From Dipteris shenzhenensis (lineage: Eukaryota; Polypodiophyta; Polypodiopsida; Gleicheniales), in the NCBI GenBank assembly GCA_047967505.1, contig CM106540.1: a stretch of DNA of 64,000 nt; one strand, written 5' to 3'. Of this stretch, positions 9,241-22,059 are shown piece by piece. Below the pieces are notes generated by a model, which did not search any database, was not told the origin of the DNA, and was given only the letters and a program-made list of their open reading frames with translations. Every line of letters starts with the position of its first letter. The first letter of the stretch is position 1. The position numbers were made by a program, and so were the translations under genes.

Positions 9241-12200
9241 ATGGCATCCTCTTCCATGCCTGAAAAGGAGTTTTTCAGCATTAAAAAGTTTGATGGGACA
9301 AACTTTTCTTTGTGGAAAGAACAGATAAGGGATGTGCTTATTCAAAAGAAGCAGATTAAACCCTTGGCAGGGATTGAAGCTAAGCCTGCAAATATGTCTG
9401 AGGATGATTGGAATGAGTTGGATGCATTAGCAAAGTCTACTATTAGACTTCATCTTGCAGAGTCAGTTTATTTCACAGTAGTAAATGAGCAGACTACGGA
9501 AGATTTGTGGAAGAAATTGTGTGCCACTTATGAAAAGGAAATTGCCTCTAATAAAGTTTACCTCATGAAGAGGTTGTTTGAGCTGCAGATGAAGGAAGGG
9601 GTCTCCATTGCTTCTCACTTGAATGAATTCAATATTATTTTCAGCCAGCTTTAGGCTCAGAAAATGAATTTTGATGCGGAGACTAAGGCAATATTTCTCT
9701 TATGTTCATTGCCATCCTCATGGGATACCTTCCGTACAGCTGTCAGTAACTCTGCACCTGGTGGAGTACTGAAATTTGATGATGTTGTGGGTAGCTTGTT
9801 GGCTGAGGAGATTAGACGGAAGTCTATGGATGGCAACAAGCAGGATGCAGCCTTAAATGTGCAAAGGGGCAGATCACAGTTCAGGGGGAAGTCCCAAGAA
9901 AGAGGGAAGTCTCGGAGCAAATCCAGGGCACGGAACATTGAGTGTTACCATTGTGGCAAGAAGGACCATATGAAAAAGGATTGCTACAAGCTGAAAAGAG
10001 AGCAAAAGGATAAGAAAAAGAATGCAAATTGGGGTGCAAATCAAAAGGAAGAGAGTCCAAGGGAGGACAAAGGAAAAGTGAAGATCGAGGAGATCAATGC
10101 AGTCACACATGATAGTGACAATGATGTTCTCTTCATGTCTAGTTTATCTGTAGAGTTGCTTACCACTTCAGATGATGCATATTCCCAGAATTGGATTTTG
10201 GATTCTGGTGCTTCATTCCATGTTACTCCCCATAGGGAATGGTTCTCCACTTATGACAGTGGAAAGACAGGTTGTGTGCATCTTGGAAATGACTATGCAT
10301 GTGACATAGTGGGAGCAGGTGACATAAAGTTTTCTTTTGCAAATGGGTCTGCATTTGTTTTGAAACATGTGAGACATGTGCCTAAGCTGACCAAGAGTCT
10401 TATTTCAGTGGGTCAGCTAGATGATGCTGGTTTTCACACCACTTTTGGCTTTCAGAGTTGGAAAATTCAGAAGGGCTCTATGCTTTTGGCCAAGGGTGCC
10501 AAGTGTGGGACTTTGTATCCCTTACATGTATCAGGGGTATTTGATCATGTTGTTGCAATAACCGAGCAGCCAAGCACTTCTTTGTGGCATTGCAGGTTGG
10601 GGCACATGAGCCAGAATGGAATGAAACTCTTATGCCGTTTGGGTTATGTACCGCATTTGAGTTTCTCTGATTTTGAATTTTGTGAGCACTGTCTCTATGG
10701 GAAGCAGACTAAATCAGCCCATAAAAGAAAAGGAAAGAAAGAGTTTGAAATGCTTGATTTGGTGCATTCAGACGTATGTGGTCCCATGCCTACACGGTCA
10801 TTAGGCGGGGCTGAATACTATGTGACATTCATTGATGATGCAACTAGGGAAATTGTGGGCCTATGCTATAGCTCAGAAGAGTGATGTGTTCCAGGTATTT
10901 CAGAAATGGCTGGCCTTGGTTGAGAATCAGTCAGGTAGAACGCTTAAATGCCTACGGACTGACAATGGTGGAGAGTATCTCTCTCATGACTTTCAGCATT
11001 TCTGTGATACTCGTGGGATTAAGAGGGAGCTTACATCCCCTCGTACTCCAGAGTAAAATCCAGTTGCAGAAAAGATGAACCGTACCATTCAAGAAAGGTT
11101 GCAATGCATGCTTTCCAATGCAAGTCTTTCTGGTGGTTTTTGGGCTGAGGCAATGAAGACTGCAGTGCATGTGATCAATAGATCACCTAGTAAGAGTTTG
11201 GATGGTGGTATTCCTGAAGAGGCATGGAGTGGCAAGAAGCCCTCTTACTCTCATTTGCGTATATTTGGGTGTGAGGCATATGCACATGTGCCAAAAGAGC
11301 TTTGAAAGAAGCTAGATCCTAAGTCTAGGAAATGCATCTTTCTGGGTTATGGTGAAAGTGGAGAGATGGGCTATCGTCTCTGGGATCCAGAAGCAAAGAA
11401 GATCATACGCAGCCATGATGTGGTCTTCAATGAGAAGAAGATGCATAAGGCACCCATGAGGGATGTGGAAATGAGGAGAATCACTTTCCAGAATGTGAAT
11501 CCACCTACATATGTTGATAGACAGCAAGCTTTCCATGCACCAAATGTGCAAGAAATGGTGCCACCAAGTACTCCCACAGGTATACAATCAAGGGTAGATG
11601 ATGGATCATCTATTGGTGGAAATGATGAGCCAAATGTGGCTGATATGCAAGTGGGACAGCAAGCTGAAATGCCCTTGAGGAGATCATCTAGAGTGTCTAG
11701 ACCGCCTGATAGGTTTGTTCCAGGGGTAGACTATGTGATGCTTACTGATTGCGGGGAGCCTTCTTGCTATAGAGAGGCTATGATGCGTGAGGATCAACGC
11801 AAGTGGGAGTATGCTATGCAATCAGAGATAAGTTCACTTATGAAGAATAAGACTTGGGACTTGGTTTCTTTGCCACATGGAAAGAAAGCATTGCCATATA
11901 AATGGGTCTACAAAATGAAGGTCACAGGTGATGATGTGCCTAGGTACAAGGCCCGTTTGGTTGCTAAAGGGTTCAAGCAAGAGAAGGGTGTGGACTTTGA
12001 TGAGATATTCTCTCCGGTTGTGAAGATGACCACACTTAGATGCATGCTTGGGCTAGTGGCAGTAGAGGATATGGAGCTTATGCAAATGGATGTCAAGACA
12101 GCTTTCTTGCATGGGGATTTGCATGAGGACATTTACATGGTGCAGCCGGAAGGCTTTGAACGAAAGGGCAAAGAGCATTTAGTTTGCAAGCTGAAAAAGA

Positions 12201-13306
12201 GTCTCTATGGTCTTAAGCAAGCACCTAGAGGATGGTATCAGAAGTTTGATGCTTTCATTCGGTCCCAGGGTTTTAGAAGGAGTGAAATTGATCACTGCCT
12301 CTACACTAAAAGGGCTAAGGATAGTAGCCTGATAATCTTGGCACTATATGTGGATGATATGCTATTGGCTAGCAAGCATACTTATGAGCTAGATGCATTA
12401 AAGGAGAAGTTGCATGAGGCCTTTGATATGAAGGATTTGGGACTTGCAGGTCATATTCTTGGTATGCGCATCACGCGTGATCGGAGTAGGAAACTCCTTT
12501 GGCTTTCACAAAAAGAGTATGTTACAAAAGTATTACAACGTTTCAATATGGAGGGGGGGAAGGCAGTGAGTACTCCATTGCCTCCATATGTGAAACTGAG
12601 TCATACAGATAGTCCCAAATCAGATGAGGAAAGGGCCATGATGGCCAAGGTTCCTTATGCATCAACAGTTGGGAGTCTTATGTATGCTATGATAGCTACT
12701 AGACCAGACATTGCATTTGCAGTGGGAGTTGTTAGCCGCTATATGGCTAATCCAGGAAAGAGGCATTGGGAGGCAGTTAAGTGCATCATGAGGTACATGA
12801 AGGGTACCAAGGAGATGTGCATTTGCTTTGGTAAAGGAGACATGCGTGTACTTGGGTACACAGATTCAGACTATGCAGGGCATGTGGATAGTAGGAGATC
12901 CACTTCTGGTTATGTGTTCACCTTTGCAGGTGGTGCAGTGTCGTGGATGTCTCGTGCACAGAAGTGCATTGCTTTGTCTACCACAGAGGCTGAGTATGTT
13001 GCAGCCACAGAGGGTTGCAAGGAGGCTATATGGCTTGATCGGCTAGTGGGAGATTTGGGGATTCATACTGGTGTACCGACATTGCATAGTGATTCCATGA
13101 GTGCTATTCAGCTAGCACGGAATCCGGTCTTTCATGCAAAGACCAAACACATTGAGGTCAGGTACCATTTCATCAGGGAGGTACTTGAGGACAAGCGCAT
13201 AGAGCTTGTCAAGGTTCATACAGATGATAACCCTGCAGATATGCTGACGAAGAGTCTACCTAGTCAGCGGTTTGAGTATTGTCGTGTATTGATGGGCATT
13301 GGATAG
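9241..13306 (+). pseudogene. Copia gag-pol polyprotein, inactivated by three stops and one frameshift
   Basis: Translation would start at 9241 (M-A-S-S-S-M-P-E-K). Gag has the copia-type capsid (F-D-G-T-N-F-S-L-W-K near residue 18) and a zinc knuckle C-Y-H-C-G-K-K-D-H-M-K-K-D-C at 9942-9983. Protease: W-I-L-D-S-G-A-S, Asp codon at 10201. Integrase: H-C-R-L-G-H...C-E-H-C zinc finger (~10588-10690), H-S-D at 10762, T-D-N-G-G at ~10957, P-V-A-E-K near 11065. RT: Y-V-D-D at ~12345-12360. RNase H: D-S-D-Y-A-G at ~12863 and A-L-S-T-T-E-A-E-Y-V-A at ~12970. Breaks: TAG at 9652 (CAG expected), one extra G near 10850, TAA at 11054 (CAA expected), TGA at 11303 (CGA likely). It made the virus-like particle proteins and cDNA integration enzymes of the element. 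Confidence 0.93.
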
Positions 13307-13348
13307 TATGCTCACTAGTTGTTCTCCCTTAAAGGCACATTGTCCTTT

Positions 13349-13359
13349 AAGTGGGAGGT
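13349..13359 (+). promoter_or_regulatory. Polypurine tract of copia A1
   Basis: AAGTGGGAGGT lies directly before the 3' LTR TGTGGGG. This is the expected position of the plus-strand primer. Confidence 0.75.
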
Positions 13360-13529
13360 TGTGGGGTTAAAGGTCACTGTGCCTTAACCCCAGTTATGTA
13401 CAATACTCAAACACATATATAAATGAATGAAAAAGAACATTAGGGTGGTTCTGCACCCACCAAAACTTGTGTGGCTCTCTGTCTTTCTCTCTCCTTCTTC
13501 CGTTCTTGCTTCCATTGAGAGCACTCTCA
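13360..13529 (+). repeat. 3' LTR of copia A1
   Basis: 170 bp, same ends as the 5' LTR with three substitutions, followed by the target duplication GTTAA (13530-13534). Confidence 0.95.
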
Positions 13530-13811
13530 GTTAAAACTCTTTTTGTAAACATCTTGACATATCTTATAATAAAAACTTTTATTTATTTTGTTCCAAGGTT
13601 ATTTCCATTCTATTTGATTTCATGTTATTAATTTGTATTGAATAATTGAGTTTCTTGTGTATGGTGATTCGAAGAGAGACAAGTACAAAATTTGGTTTAA
13701 TGCATGCATGCAACTACTTACTTCAGATGTTAATTAAAGTTATGCCATGCACTTGGGTTGATTGCATGCACTTGGCATTCAAATATTTTTTTTATTTTTT
13801 TTATTTTTTTA

Positions 13812-14625
13812 AAGGGCTTCAAGAGCCCATCCTCGATCTGACATGCTAGGAGCTAAGACGGCGATGCCCTCTTGGCCTATGGCATGTCAGATCGAGCATA
13901 GGATCTTGGAGCCCCTTTTATTATTATTTTTAAAATGATGGTTCTTGCATGCACATGTAAATATTAAAAAAATAAAAAAGAGAGCTCTAAGAGCCCATGC
14001 TTGATCTGGTGCACTAGGATCCAAGAGGGCAATGCCATCTTGACTTGTGGCATGCTAGATCAAGCATGGGATCTTGGAGCCCTTTTTTTTGTTTTTTAAT
14101 AAAATATTGTACTTGCATGCACTTGGCATGCCAATATATATATATATATATATATATAAAGGGCTCCAAGAGACCATGCTTTTTTAGGCACACCAGGAGC
14201 CAAGACAATCATGTCGTCTTTCCCTATGGTGTGTCAGATCATGAGCATGGGCTCTTGGAGCCCTTTTTTCTTGTGTCTTAAAAAAAAAAAAAAAGGTTCT
14301 TGCATGCACTTGGCATGCAAATATTTAAAAAAACAAAAAAAGGGCTCCAAGAGTCCACGTTCATTCGCAGCATGCGATGAGCCAAGATGGCGATGTCGTC
14401 ATACCTTGTGGTGTGCAAGATCAAGCATGGGATCTTAGAGCCCTTTTCTTTGTTAAAAAAAAAAAATATGGTTCTTGCATGCACTTGGCATGCACCGAGC
14501 ATGTTTAAAAAAAAAAAAAAGGGCTCCAAGAGCCATGCTCCATTTGACACTTCAGGAGCTAAGACAACGATGCCGCCTTGTCTTGTGGCACACCGGATCG
14601 AGCATGGGCTCTTGGAGCCCTTTTT
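13812..14625 (+). repeat. Tandem array of five hairpin units, ~180-bp period
   Basis: Units start at about 13814, 13980, 14161, 14342 and 14521. Each unit opens with a form of GGGCTCCAAGAGCCCATG and closes about 100 bp later with its inverse, roughly CATGGGATCTTGGAGCCC. An inner inverted pair (AGGAGCCAAGACG and a GTCTTGGCTTG-like segment) makes a long stem. Units are joined by A/T homopolymer and a second small palindrome around CTTGCATGCACTTGGCATG. There is no coding capacity. It could form a chain of stem-loops in DNA or RNA. Confidence 0.85.
14130..14158 (+). repeat. (TA)n microsatellite
   Basis: An uninterrupted TA run lies in the linker between hairpin units two and three. Confidence 0.9.
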
Positions 14626-14639
14626 TAAAAATTTTATTA

Positions 14640-16000
14640 TTCATATTTGCATACCCATTTCTTGCAAGTGCATGCAAGCGCCTTATTTCAAAAAAATAAA
14701 ACTTTATATTCATTCCCCCTTTCATATTAAAATTTCCTTTGACATTATTACATGAAACATCAATGTTTTTAGAAACATCCAAAACACAAAACTTGGTTCT
14801 ATTCCATCTGGTTTTGTTTTGGATACAAAGATTTGCCAAGCTCTAGTTGCCATAAGTGAAACTTTTCTTTCACACCAATAGTGGTACTTGGTAAAACTTA
14901 TGCTATATTCATTCATTATTATGACAATTGCATATTATTTTTCCAAATAGAGATTGAAAACCTTGTTCAAAGTACACATGATAAAGAAAGCATATAATAT
15001 ATACATATTATCATGTTGGAATGTATACAAAGTTGATGTTGTACACCGTAAGTCAGCTTGATTTTGTTTACAACATTTTTTTTCTTTGGCCTCCAAAAGT
15101 TTTTGCATAATACTCTTTCTCCTCAAGGGTGCCAAGATAGTGGGATGTGAGAATGTCTTCTTTATCTATGTGGCATTGCGAACACCAATGGTGGCACCCA
15201 TAACAATAGCCACTAGAATCTTCCCTTGAAGTTTAAGCATAAAAGCTGATAGAACTGCATCTTGCCTCACAAGAATTCATTTGCGTGAAGTGTAAGGTAA
15301 GGGCACAAGGGACATCAACTTTGATAGTGCACTACACTTCACTGATTCCCCGTTTCCATTCAGTGATCAGCTTGTAAAAGTCAACAGATTGCGTCAACTA
15401 GCCATTTCTTTCTCTACATCCACTCTTTTTCTTGTAAGTAAGTTTCATCTTCTTATCACCCTCTTTATATCCCTTATTTACTTTCTCCCCCATTGTTTTT
15501 GTGTTTAACATGAAGCTTTTCTAAATTTTGTGTTTAAGCATGCAACCAAGCATGATATTTTTAAAAGAGATAATGTGTGTTTCTAAGGAACACGGTGTTC
15601 AGAATTTTCAGACTTCAATATAGTTTAAGTCTAGAATTGGATTGAATAAAAGTCCATTTTTTAAATATCATACCCATGGTTTTTATGTTGAGATTTTTAC
15701 ATTAGATGACTAGAGGGGTATAAACCTACTTCTGTGTGAACCTTGCTTGTATGGTGTGGATCATCTTAGCCTTCTTTTGATAAAGCCCAATCTTTAAGAA
15801 ACACCATATTTATAAAATTTGGACTTTTATTAATCTCCAATTTCACAACTGGACTTGAGAAAAGTTCAAATTTTTTGAACATCATAGTCCCATGGTTTTT
15901 GTGTTGATATTTGTACATCAAGATGACTAGATGGGTTAAAATATACTATCATGTGAAACCTCTTGGATAGTGTGGATAATCTTAGCCTTCTTTTGGTAAG
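14640..16000. other. AT-rich intergenic DNA with a 216-bp direct duplication
   Basis: No gene is recognised. A degenerate duplication is anchored by CATGGTTTTTATGTTGA at 15675 and CATGGTTTTTGTGTTGA at 15891, and by GTGTGGATCATCTTAGCC at about 15756 against GTGTGGATAATCTTAGCC at about 15972. Period is 216 bp. Confidence 0.55.
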
Positions 16001-16019
16001 GTTGATAGCTAATATGATC

Positions 16020-16125
16020 TTGTGTATTGGCTCCTACGGAGTGATCTCCACTGTTCTCTCCATCTCGCTTTGTGAGCTTCCTCTTTTGAGCACTCTCTTG
16101 CATCTTGTAACATGGCATCAGAGCA
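16020..16125 (+). repeat. Possible LTR end plus primer-binding site remnant
   Basis: A CT-rich stretch ends in CTTGTAACA and is followed by TGGCATCAGAGCA at about 16112. That resembles the initiator tRNA-Met PBS of copia elements with one change. No coding remnant follows, so this could be a truncated or solo LTR. Weak call. Confidence 0.3.
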
Positions 16126-16129
16126 ACAG

Positions 16130-19043
16130 GCTCTTCCTTCTCTCTACTTGCCAAATTGTGACCTTTTCCTTCGGGTTGGTTATCGCTAGAAAGTTTCTCA
16201 AGGATCTGCCCTTTGTTCACATTTAATTGTTGTTTCCTCACTTGTTCTCAGAAAGCATGCCCTAAGAGGTTTCCAATAGCATCTTTGATTTAACAGTTCT
16301 CCTTGTAGTGGTCCTCTTGAAATCAAAGTTGCCATATGCTACATTTTTTTCCTTTTTTCCTAAAATCAAGCAACGACATCAACGTAGCATGAAACAAAGA
16401 GCAGATGCGAACATCAAATATCCAGCATTATTTTTTTAGATTAAGGTTTATTGCTATAGTCAGTTTTCTTAGAGCCTTAAGCATTGGTAATAGCTGCTAT
16501 TCTACTTAGGAAGAGCTTATTACAAGTCACCAACTTCTTGAGGTTCATCCTTGTCTATTGTTAACTATTATGGAATCTCAATGTTGTTTTTTATTGTTTG
16601 CTAAGAGACCTCCTACATTACCTCATTGTATTTTTCTTAGCACATTGCTATTGGGAATTGTACACTGTTAGGATTTGTGTAGTTCCTTGTTTGTTGTGGT
16701 TCTATAACTGTCTATCATGCCATGTGTTATAGGAGCTATTGCATCAGGGTACACCTAGGAGTCCTTCTTCTTGTGTAAAAAGGGGATGTGCACTATGATT
16801 GAATCATTTTATGGGTTTGATTAATCTAATCTATTCCCTGTAGACATGCAACACTATATTCAACCAATGGTGTTTTATATTTGGGTGAAATTTTGCAAAG
16901 TAGGCAATTTTTTTGCATCTCCAAGGAATCTTGGAAAAAATTATAATGCCTTGTAGGCCCCAAAATGAAACATTTAGATGCCTACATAATTATGCTCATG
17001 GCATAACACCATGCCATGCAATGACTTTCCAATCCCTCCCTTAGATGTAGATGCCAAATTTATAAACAATTCATCCCATTGTGCTTCTTGGATCATAAAT
17101 AAGACCAATGTTTCTCTTTCTTCCTCTTCCATAATACATTGTATCACAACTACTATAAGTCACTGCCCATTTCCCTAAATTTGTCTGTATCAATTTCCTT
17201 GATAATTACATAGTTTGAAGGATCCAATAATAAACCAATGTTCTAAGAGGGCTTGGAATTCTGGTGGTAGGTTCAGATTGCTTTGTGCTTTTTAGGACAT
17301 TTGACTTTACACATAGACAAGAATCCTTGCTCATACATCCTTTGTTGGTGCCACATTGCTATCCCAAGATGTCATCCACTTCATGGCCCAAGCCTTCTCA
17401 TACCATTTTGCGAAGCTAGCCCACATGCTTTTTCCTCATATAATTTATGCAACAAAAGCATTAATGCCACATACAGTGCTTTAACCTTCACTACTTGTTT
17501 GACCATTTCTTCGAGGATCCCGTGCTTGTTCTTCTTTCCAAAGAAGCATTCACCATTTCAAGAATAATTGATGGTAGACCATCTCTACTATCAGTAGGGT
17601 ATCTCAACGGCCTCCACCAGACAACAAACATTACACTAAGTCTTATGGTTTTTCCCTCTTACTTGTGTTCATTGGGCAACTCAAATAACATCTTACGACA
17701 CTCATATGCAATGCATACATACATAAGAAATTGGAGAAATTGTTAATCACAAAACACAAATATATGTGTAATCCTTGTATTTGATAATGGCTCTCTTTAA
17801 GGTGCTTGGCTAAACAACATTCATCACACCTACAAAGCATCTATAAAATTGAGTCTATCTTCCCAGGAACTCTACATTGGGTCTCTTTCTCTTTGAAAGC
17901 TATGGCTTCCTACACCCAACCTATAACACCCTTGCTTTAATGAGAACCTTGTAGATTGCAATATGTATTTTGAGCCATCTCAAATAGACTACTATAAGCT
18001 ATGCATCTTGAACTCTTCTTTGTGTACTCCTTGGATGGAAAGTTTCATTTTCTAGATTAGTTGCATGCAATTTTGCATGCTTCATAGAAATGTTACCCAT
18101 CAGTGGGTTTGAACCTATAGCTTTCAAGGGACATGTTTCAAGAGAGCAAGTACTTTTTTTTTGGTCATCTTTGTATAGGCTCTTGTAAAGTGCTACTTTT
18201 TGAATGAACCATGTCAGTCTATCTAAACTCGCCAAATGCACCAAATAAGTTTGCATGCTTTTGGAAAGTTGCATCATGCAATACTCGAATGACATCAAGC
18301 ATAAAGTGATGCTAACTAGGAGATGGTGCTTTTGTCCATCTTGCATCCTCTTATAAGTTATAAGCTTTCTTTGATTCGTAAAAAAGGAAGCTCAATCCAC
18401 ATATAGTGTCAACACCAAACATTGTGAGGCATCCCATATATACTGCTCATCACTAGCAAAGTGTAGCTCTATGGTTGTAAAATTAATGTTTACAATAAGT
18501 GATTTTGTACCCACTATCATCATTAGTATTCAACCTCTCATATTCTTGTAATAGGGTTGTATTTCAGCCTTTTTTTAAAGGTGGAGGTGTTTTTTGTCCT
18601 CATTTGGTACAACTATAGCTTCCAAATAAGCAGTTGACTTGGATGGAATGTTTATCTTTTAATTGGCCATCGCAATTTGCACCTATGCTTGTAGAATGTA
18701 AAGTTTGTATAGATACTTTAGTAGATTCTTTAAGTGCACCACTACCCTCAATATTTATCAATCCATCCCATATAGACTTCAAAGAATGTAAGCAATCACA
18801 TATGTATGGATACTCTACCAAATCTAGCACTCACTACAAGAAGGTACTTTCATGATGTTGTTCTCACTTTGTTTATCTCAGTTTATAGTTTGTTCAAATC
18901 TAACATAAACATTTAAAATTAGAAGTATCATTTTGAATTTTAGATATCTCAATTCACACATCTAATACATAAGGTATTTTAAAAATAATGCCGTGTGAAG
19001 TAATTGTAAACATTAAGCATTGAAAAGGTGTTCAAGAATAAGG
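16130..19043. other. AT-rich intergenic DNA, no gene recognised
   Basis: I see only short, unconnected frames. A CACTACAAGAAG at about 18831-18842 resembles the terminal motif of CACTA transposons, but no partner end or subterminal repeats were found nearby. Confidence 0.5.

Positions 19044-19079
<36 letters not shown>
19044..19079 (+). repeat. (TC)n microsatellite
   Basis: About 17 perfect CT repeats. Confidence 0.95.
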
Positions 19080-19082
<3 letters not shown>

Positions 19083-19295
19083 CTATGAACTTTATCATTT
19101 TGAATATCATATTGAATTTCGTATATATCAATGCTTGCAATTATTACACTAATATTGTCACTAATTTTTATAAATTGTAGATTAAGAAAAAAATGTCAAT
19201 GTTTAGCATGGAATGGTGCTCAATGGTAGTAACATGTGTCAAACATTAATACATGATTATGTAAAATTGGTCCAAAATCATATAATACATACATA

Positions 19296-21736
19296 ATTTT
19301 TCATAGGTAGTCACTAATAGTGAGTGCATACAAAAATGTATGCATTATACCTTCTACCTAGCACATACCAAACCAGTTGGAGACCAAATCTTGCATGGAT
19401 GTATGTCTAGGGTAGCCTAAGAGTTGTGCAAAATTTCATGCCCAACAGATAAGTCCACCGGCATATTTGGTTAGTATGTTCGCCATTTTTCATACATAGT
19501 CACTAGTAGGGAGTGCATGCAAAAATGTATGCATTATACTTTCCATGCGGCACATATGAAATCGATTGGCAACCAAATCTTGCATAAATATATGTCTAGG
19601 GTAGCCTGAGAGCTGTGCAAAGTTTCATCCCCAACAGATAAGTCCACATGCATATTTGGTTAGTACGTGAGCCATTTTTAATACATAGTCATCACTAGTA
19701 GTGAGTGCATGCAAAAATGTACGCATTATACCTTCCACGTGGCACATACCAAATCAGTTGGAGACCAAATCTTGCATGGATGTAGGTCTAGGGTAGCCTA
19801 AGAGCCATGTAAAGTTTCATCCCCAACAGATAAGTCCACATGCGTATTTGGTTAGTACATGTGCCATTTTTCATACGTAGTCACTAATAGGGATTGTAAA
19901 AATGCATGCACTACACCTTCCATGTGGCACATACCAAATCAGTTGGAGACAAAATCTTGCATGGATGTAGGTCTAGGGTAGCCTAAGAGCCATGTGAAGT
20001 TTCATTCCGAACAGATAAGTCCACATGCATATTTGGTTAGTACGTGCACCATTTTTCATAGGTAGTCACTAGTAGGAAGTGCATGCAAAAATGTAGGCAT
20101 TATACCTTCCACGTGGCACATACCAAATAATTTGAAGACCAGATCTTGCATGGATGTAGGTCTACGCTTGCCTAAGAGCCGTGCAAAGTTTCATCCCCAA
20201 CAGATAAGTCCACATGCGTATTTGGTTAGTACGTGCACCATTTTTCATACATAGTCATTAGTAGGGATTGTAAAAATGTACGCATTACACCTTCCACGTG
20301 GCACATAATACCAAATCACTTGGAGATCAAATCTTGCATGGATGTAGGTCTAGGGTAGCCTAAGAGTTGTGCAAAGTTTCATCCGTAATAGATAAGTCCA
20401 CATGCATATTTGGCTGGTACGTGTGCCATTTTTCATAGGTAGTCACTAGTAGGGATTGTAAAAATGTACGCATTATACCTTCCATATGGCAATACCAAAT
20501 CAGTTAGGGACAAAATCTTGCATAAATGTAGGTCTAGGGTAGCCTAAGAGCCATGCAAAGTTTCATCCCCAATAGATAAGTCCACATGCATATTTGGTTA
20601 GTATGTGCACCATTTTTCATACGTAGCCACTAGTAGGATTGTAAAAATGTACGCATTATACCTTCCACATGGCACATACCAAATTAGTTGGAGACCAAAT
20701 CTTGCATGGATGTAGGTCTAGGGTAGGTTAATAGCTATGCAAAGTTTCATCCCCAATAGATAAGTCCACATGCGTATTTAGTTAGTATGTGCACCATTTT
20801 TCATACGTAGTCACTAGTAGGGATTGTAAAAATGTACGCATTATACCTTCCACGTGGCACATACCAAATTAGTTGGTGACCAATTCTTACATGGATGTAG
20901 GTCTATGGTAGCCTAATAGCCATGCAAAGTTTCATCCCCAACAGATAAGTCCACATGCGTATTTGGTTAGAATGTGCACCATTTTTCATACGTAGTCATT
21001 AGTAGGGAGTGCATGCAAAAATGTATGCATTATACCTTCCATGTGGCACATATCAAATTAGTTGGAGACCAAATCTTGTATGGATGTATTTCTAGGGTAG
21101 CCTAAGATCCGTGCAAAGTTTCATCCCAAATAGATAAGTCCACATATTTGGTTAGTACATGTACCATTTTTAATACGTAGTTATCACTAGTAGTGAGTGC
21201 ATGCAAAAATGTACACGTTATACCTTCCACGTGGCACATACCAAATCAGTTGGAGACCAAATCTTGCATGGATGTAGGTCTAGGGTAGCCTAAGAGCCAT
21301 GCAAAGTTTCATCCCCAACAGATAAGTCCACATGCATATTTGGTTAGTACATGTGCCATTTTCCATACGTAGTCACTAGTAGGGAGTGCTTGCAAAAATG
21401 TATGCATTATACCTTCCACATGGCACATACCAAATCATTTCGAGACCAAATCTTGCATTGATTTAGGTCTAGGGTAGCCTAAGAGATGTGCAAAGTTTCA
21501 TCCCCAACAGATAAGTCCACATACGTATTTGGTTAGTACGTGCGCCATTTTCCATACGTAGTCACTAGTAGGAAGTGCTTGCAAAAATGTACGCATTATA
21601 CCTTCCACGTGACACATACCAAATCATTTGGAGACCAAATCTTGCATGGATGTAGGTTATGGGTAGCCTAAGAGCTGTGCAGAGTTTCATCTCCAATAGA
21701 TAAGTCCACATGTGTATTTGGTTAGTACGTGCAAGA
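19296..21736 (+). repeat. 188-bp satellite, 13 tandem copies
   Basis: The anchor GATAAGTCCAC recurs at about 19448, 19638, 19829, 20014, 20203, 20391, 20574, 20759, 20944, 21133, 21321, 21510 and 21700. Intervals are 183-191 bp, mean 187.7. Each unit carries the blocks CCTTCCACGTGGCACATACC, 'ccaaatcttgcatggatgta', 'gtctagggtagcctaagag' and 'gcaaagtttcatccccaac'. Some units have the longer form 'gggagtgcatgcaaaaatg', others the short 'gggattgtaaaaatg', so two monomer types alternate irregularly. Nothing in it is coding. Confidence 0.95.
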
Positions 21737-22059
21737 ATTTTCTTAGTCACATTTTTAAAATATCCTAAAGCACAAAACACAATTACAACATAACTTCTAA
21801 TAAACAATTTTTTGTTTTATAGAAACAACAAATCCCATTGAGAAGACAATGGACATCATGTACAAAATAGAATCTAATACAATGATGTGTATGAACGTGT
21901 ATAAAACCATCATAGTGAAATACAAAATATGAGTCCATGAAAATTACAATGGTATGGTCACACAGTGAGCCTATACATATCGAATACAAAAATATGTAAT
22001 CAACTAGTGATACCCAATAAAAATCTATCTGATCAATTGATGATCCCAAAACTATGATA

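Larger units (their letters stand above)
7618..13529 (+). mobile_element. Complete Ty1/copia LTR retrotransposon (copy A1)
   Basis: Two 170-bp LTRs (7618-7787 and 13360-13529) flank a PBS, a 1.45-kb leader, one gag-pol region and a polypurine tract. The element is bounded by a 5-bp target duplication GTTAA (7613-7617 and 13530-13534). The LTRs differ at three positions (7696/13438, 7742/13484, 7772/13514), about 98 per cent identity, so insertion is fairly recent. Protein order is gag, protease, integrase, RT, RNase H, which defines Ty1/copia. Three in-frame stops and one single-base insertion inactivate it. Further copies of its 5' end lie at 47413 and 48557-49034. Confidence 0.95.

Noticed and set aside
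15936-16241. 101-codon minus-strand frame and 87-codon plus-strand frame
   Set aside because: No recognisable motif. They overlap a duplicated AT-rich block and a possible LTR remnant.
18831-18842. CACTACAAGAAG as a CACTA transposon terminus
   Set aside because: No inverted partner, 3-bp target duplication or subterminal repeats could be found around it.
19296-21736. CRISPR-like regularly spaced repeat
   Set aside because: The entire 188-bp unit is conserved, with no unique spacers, and the context is a plant genome. It is a satellite.
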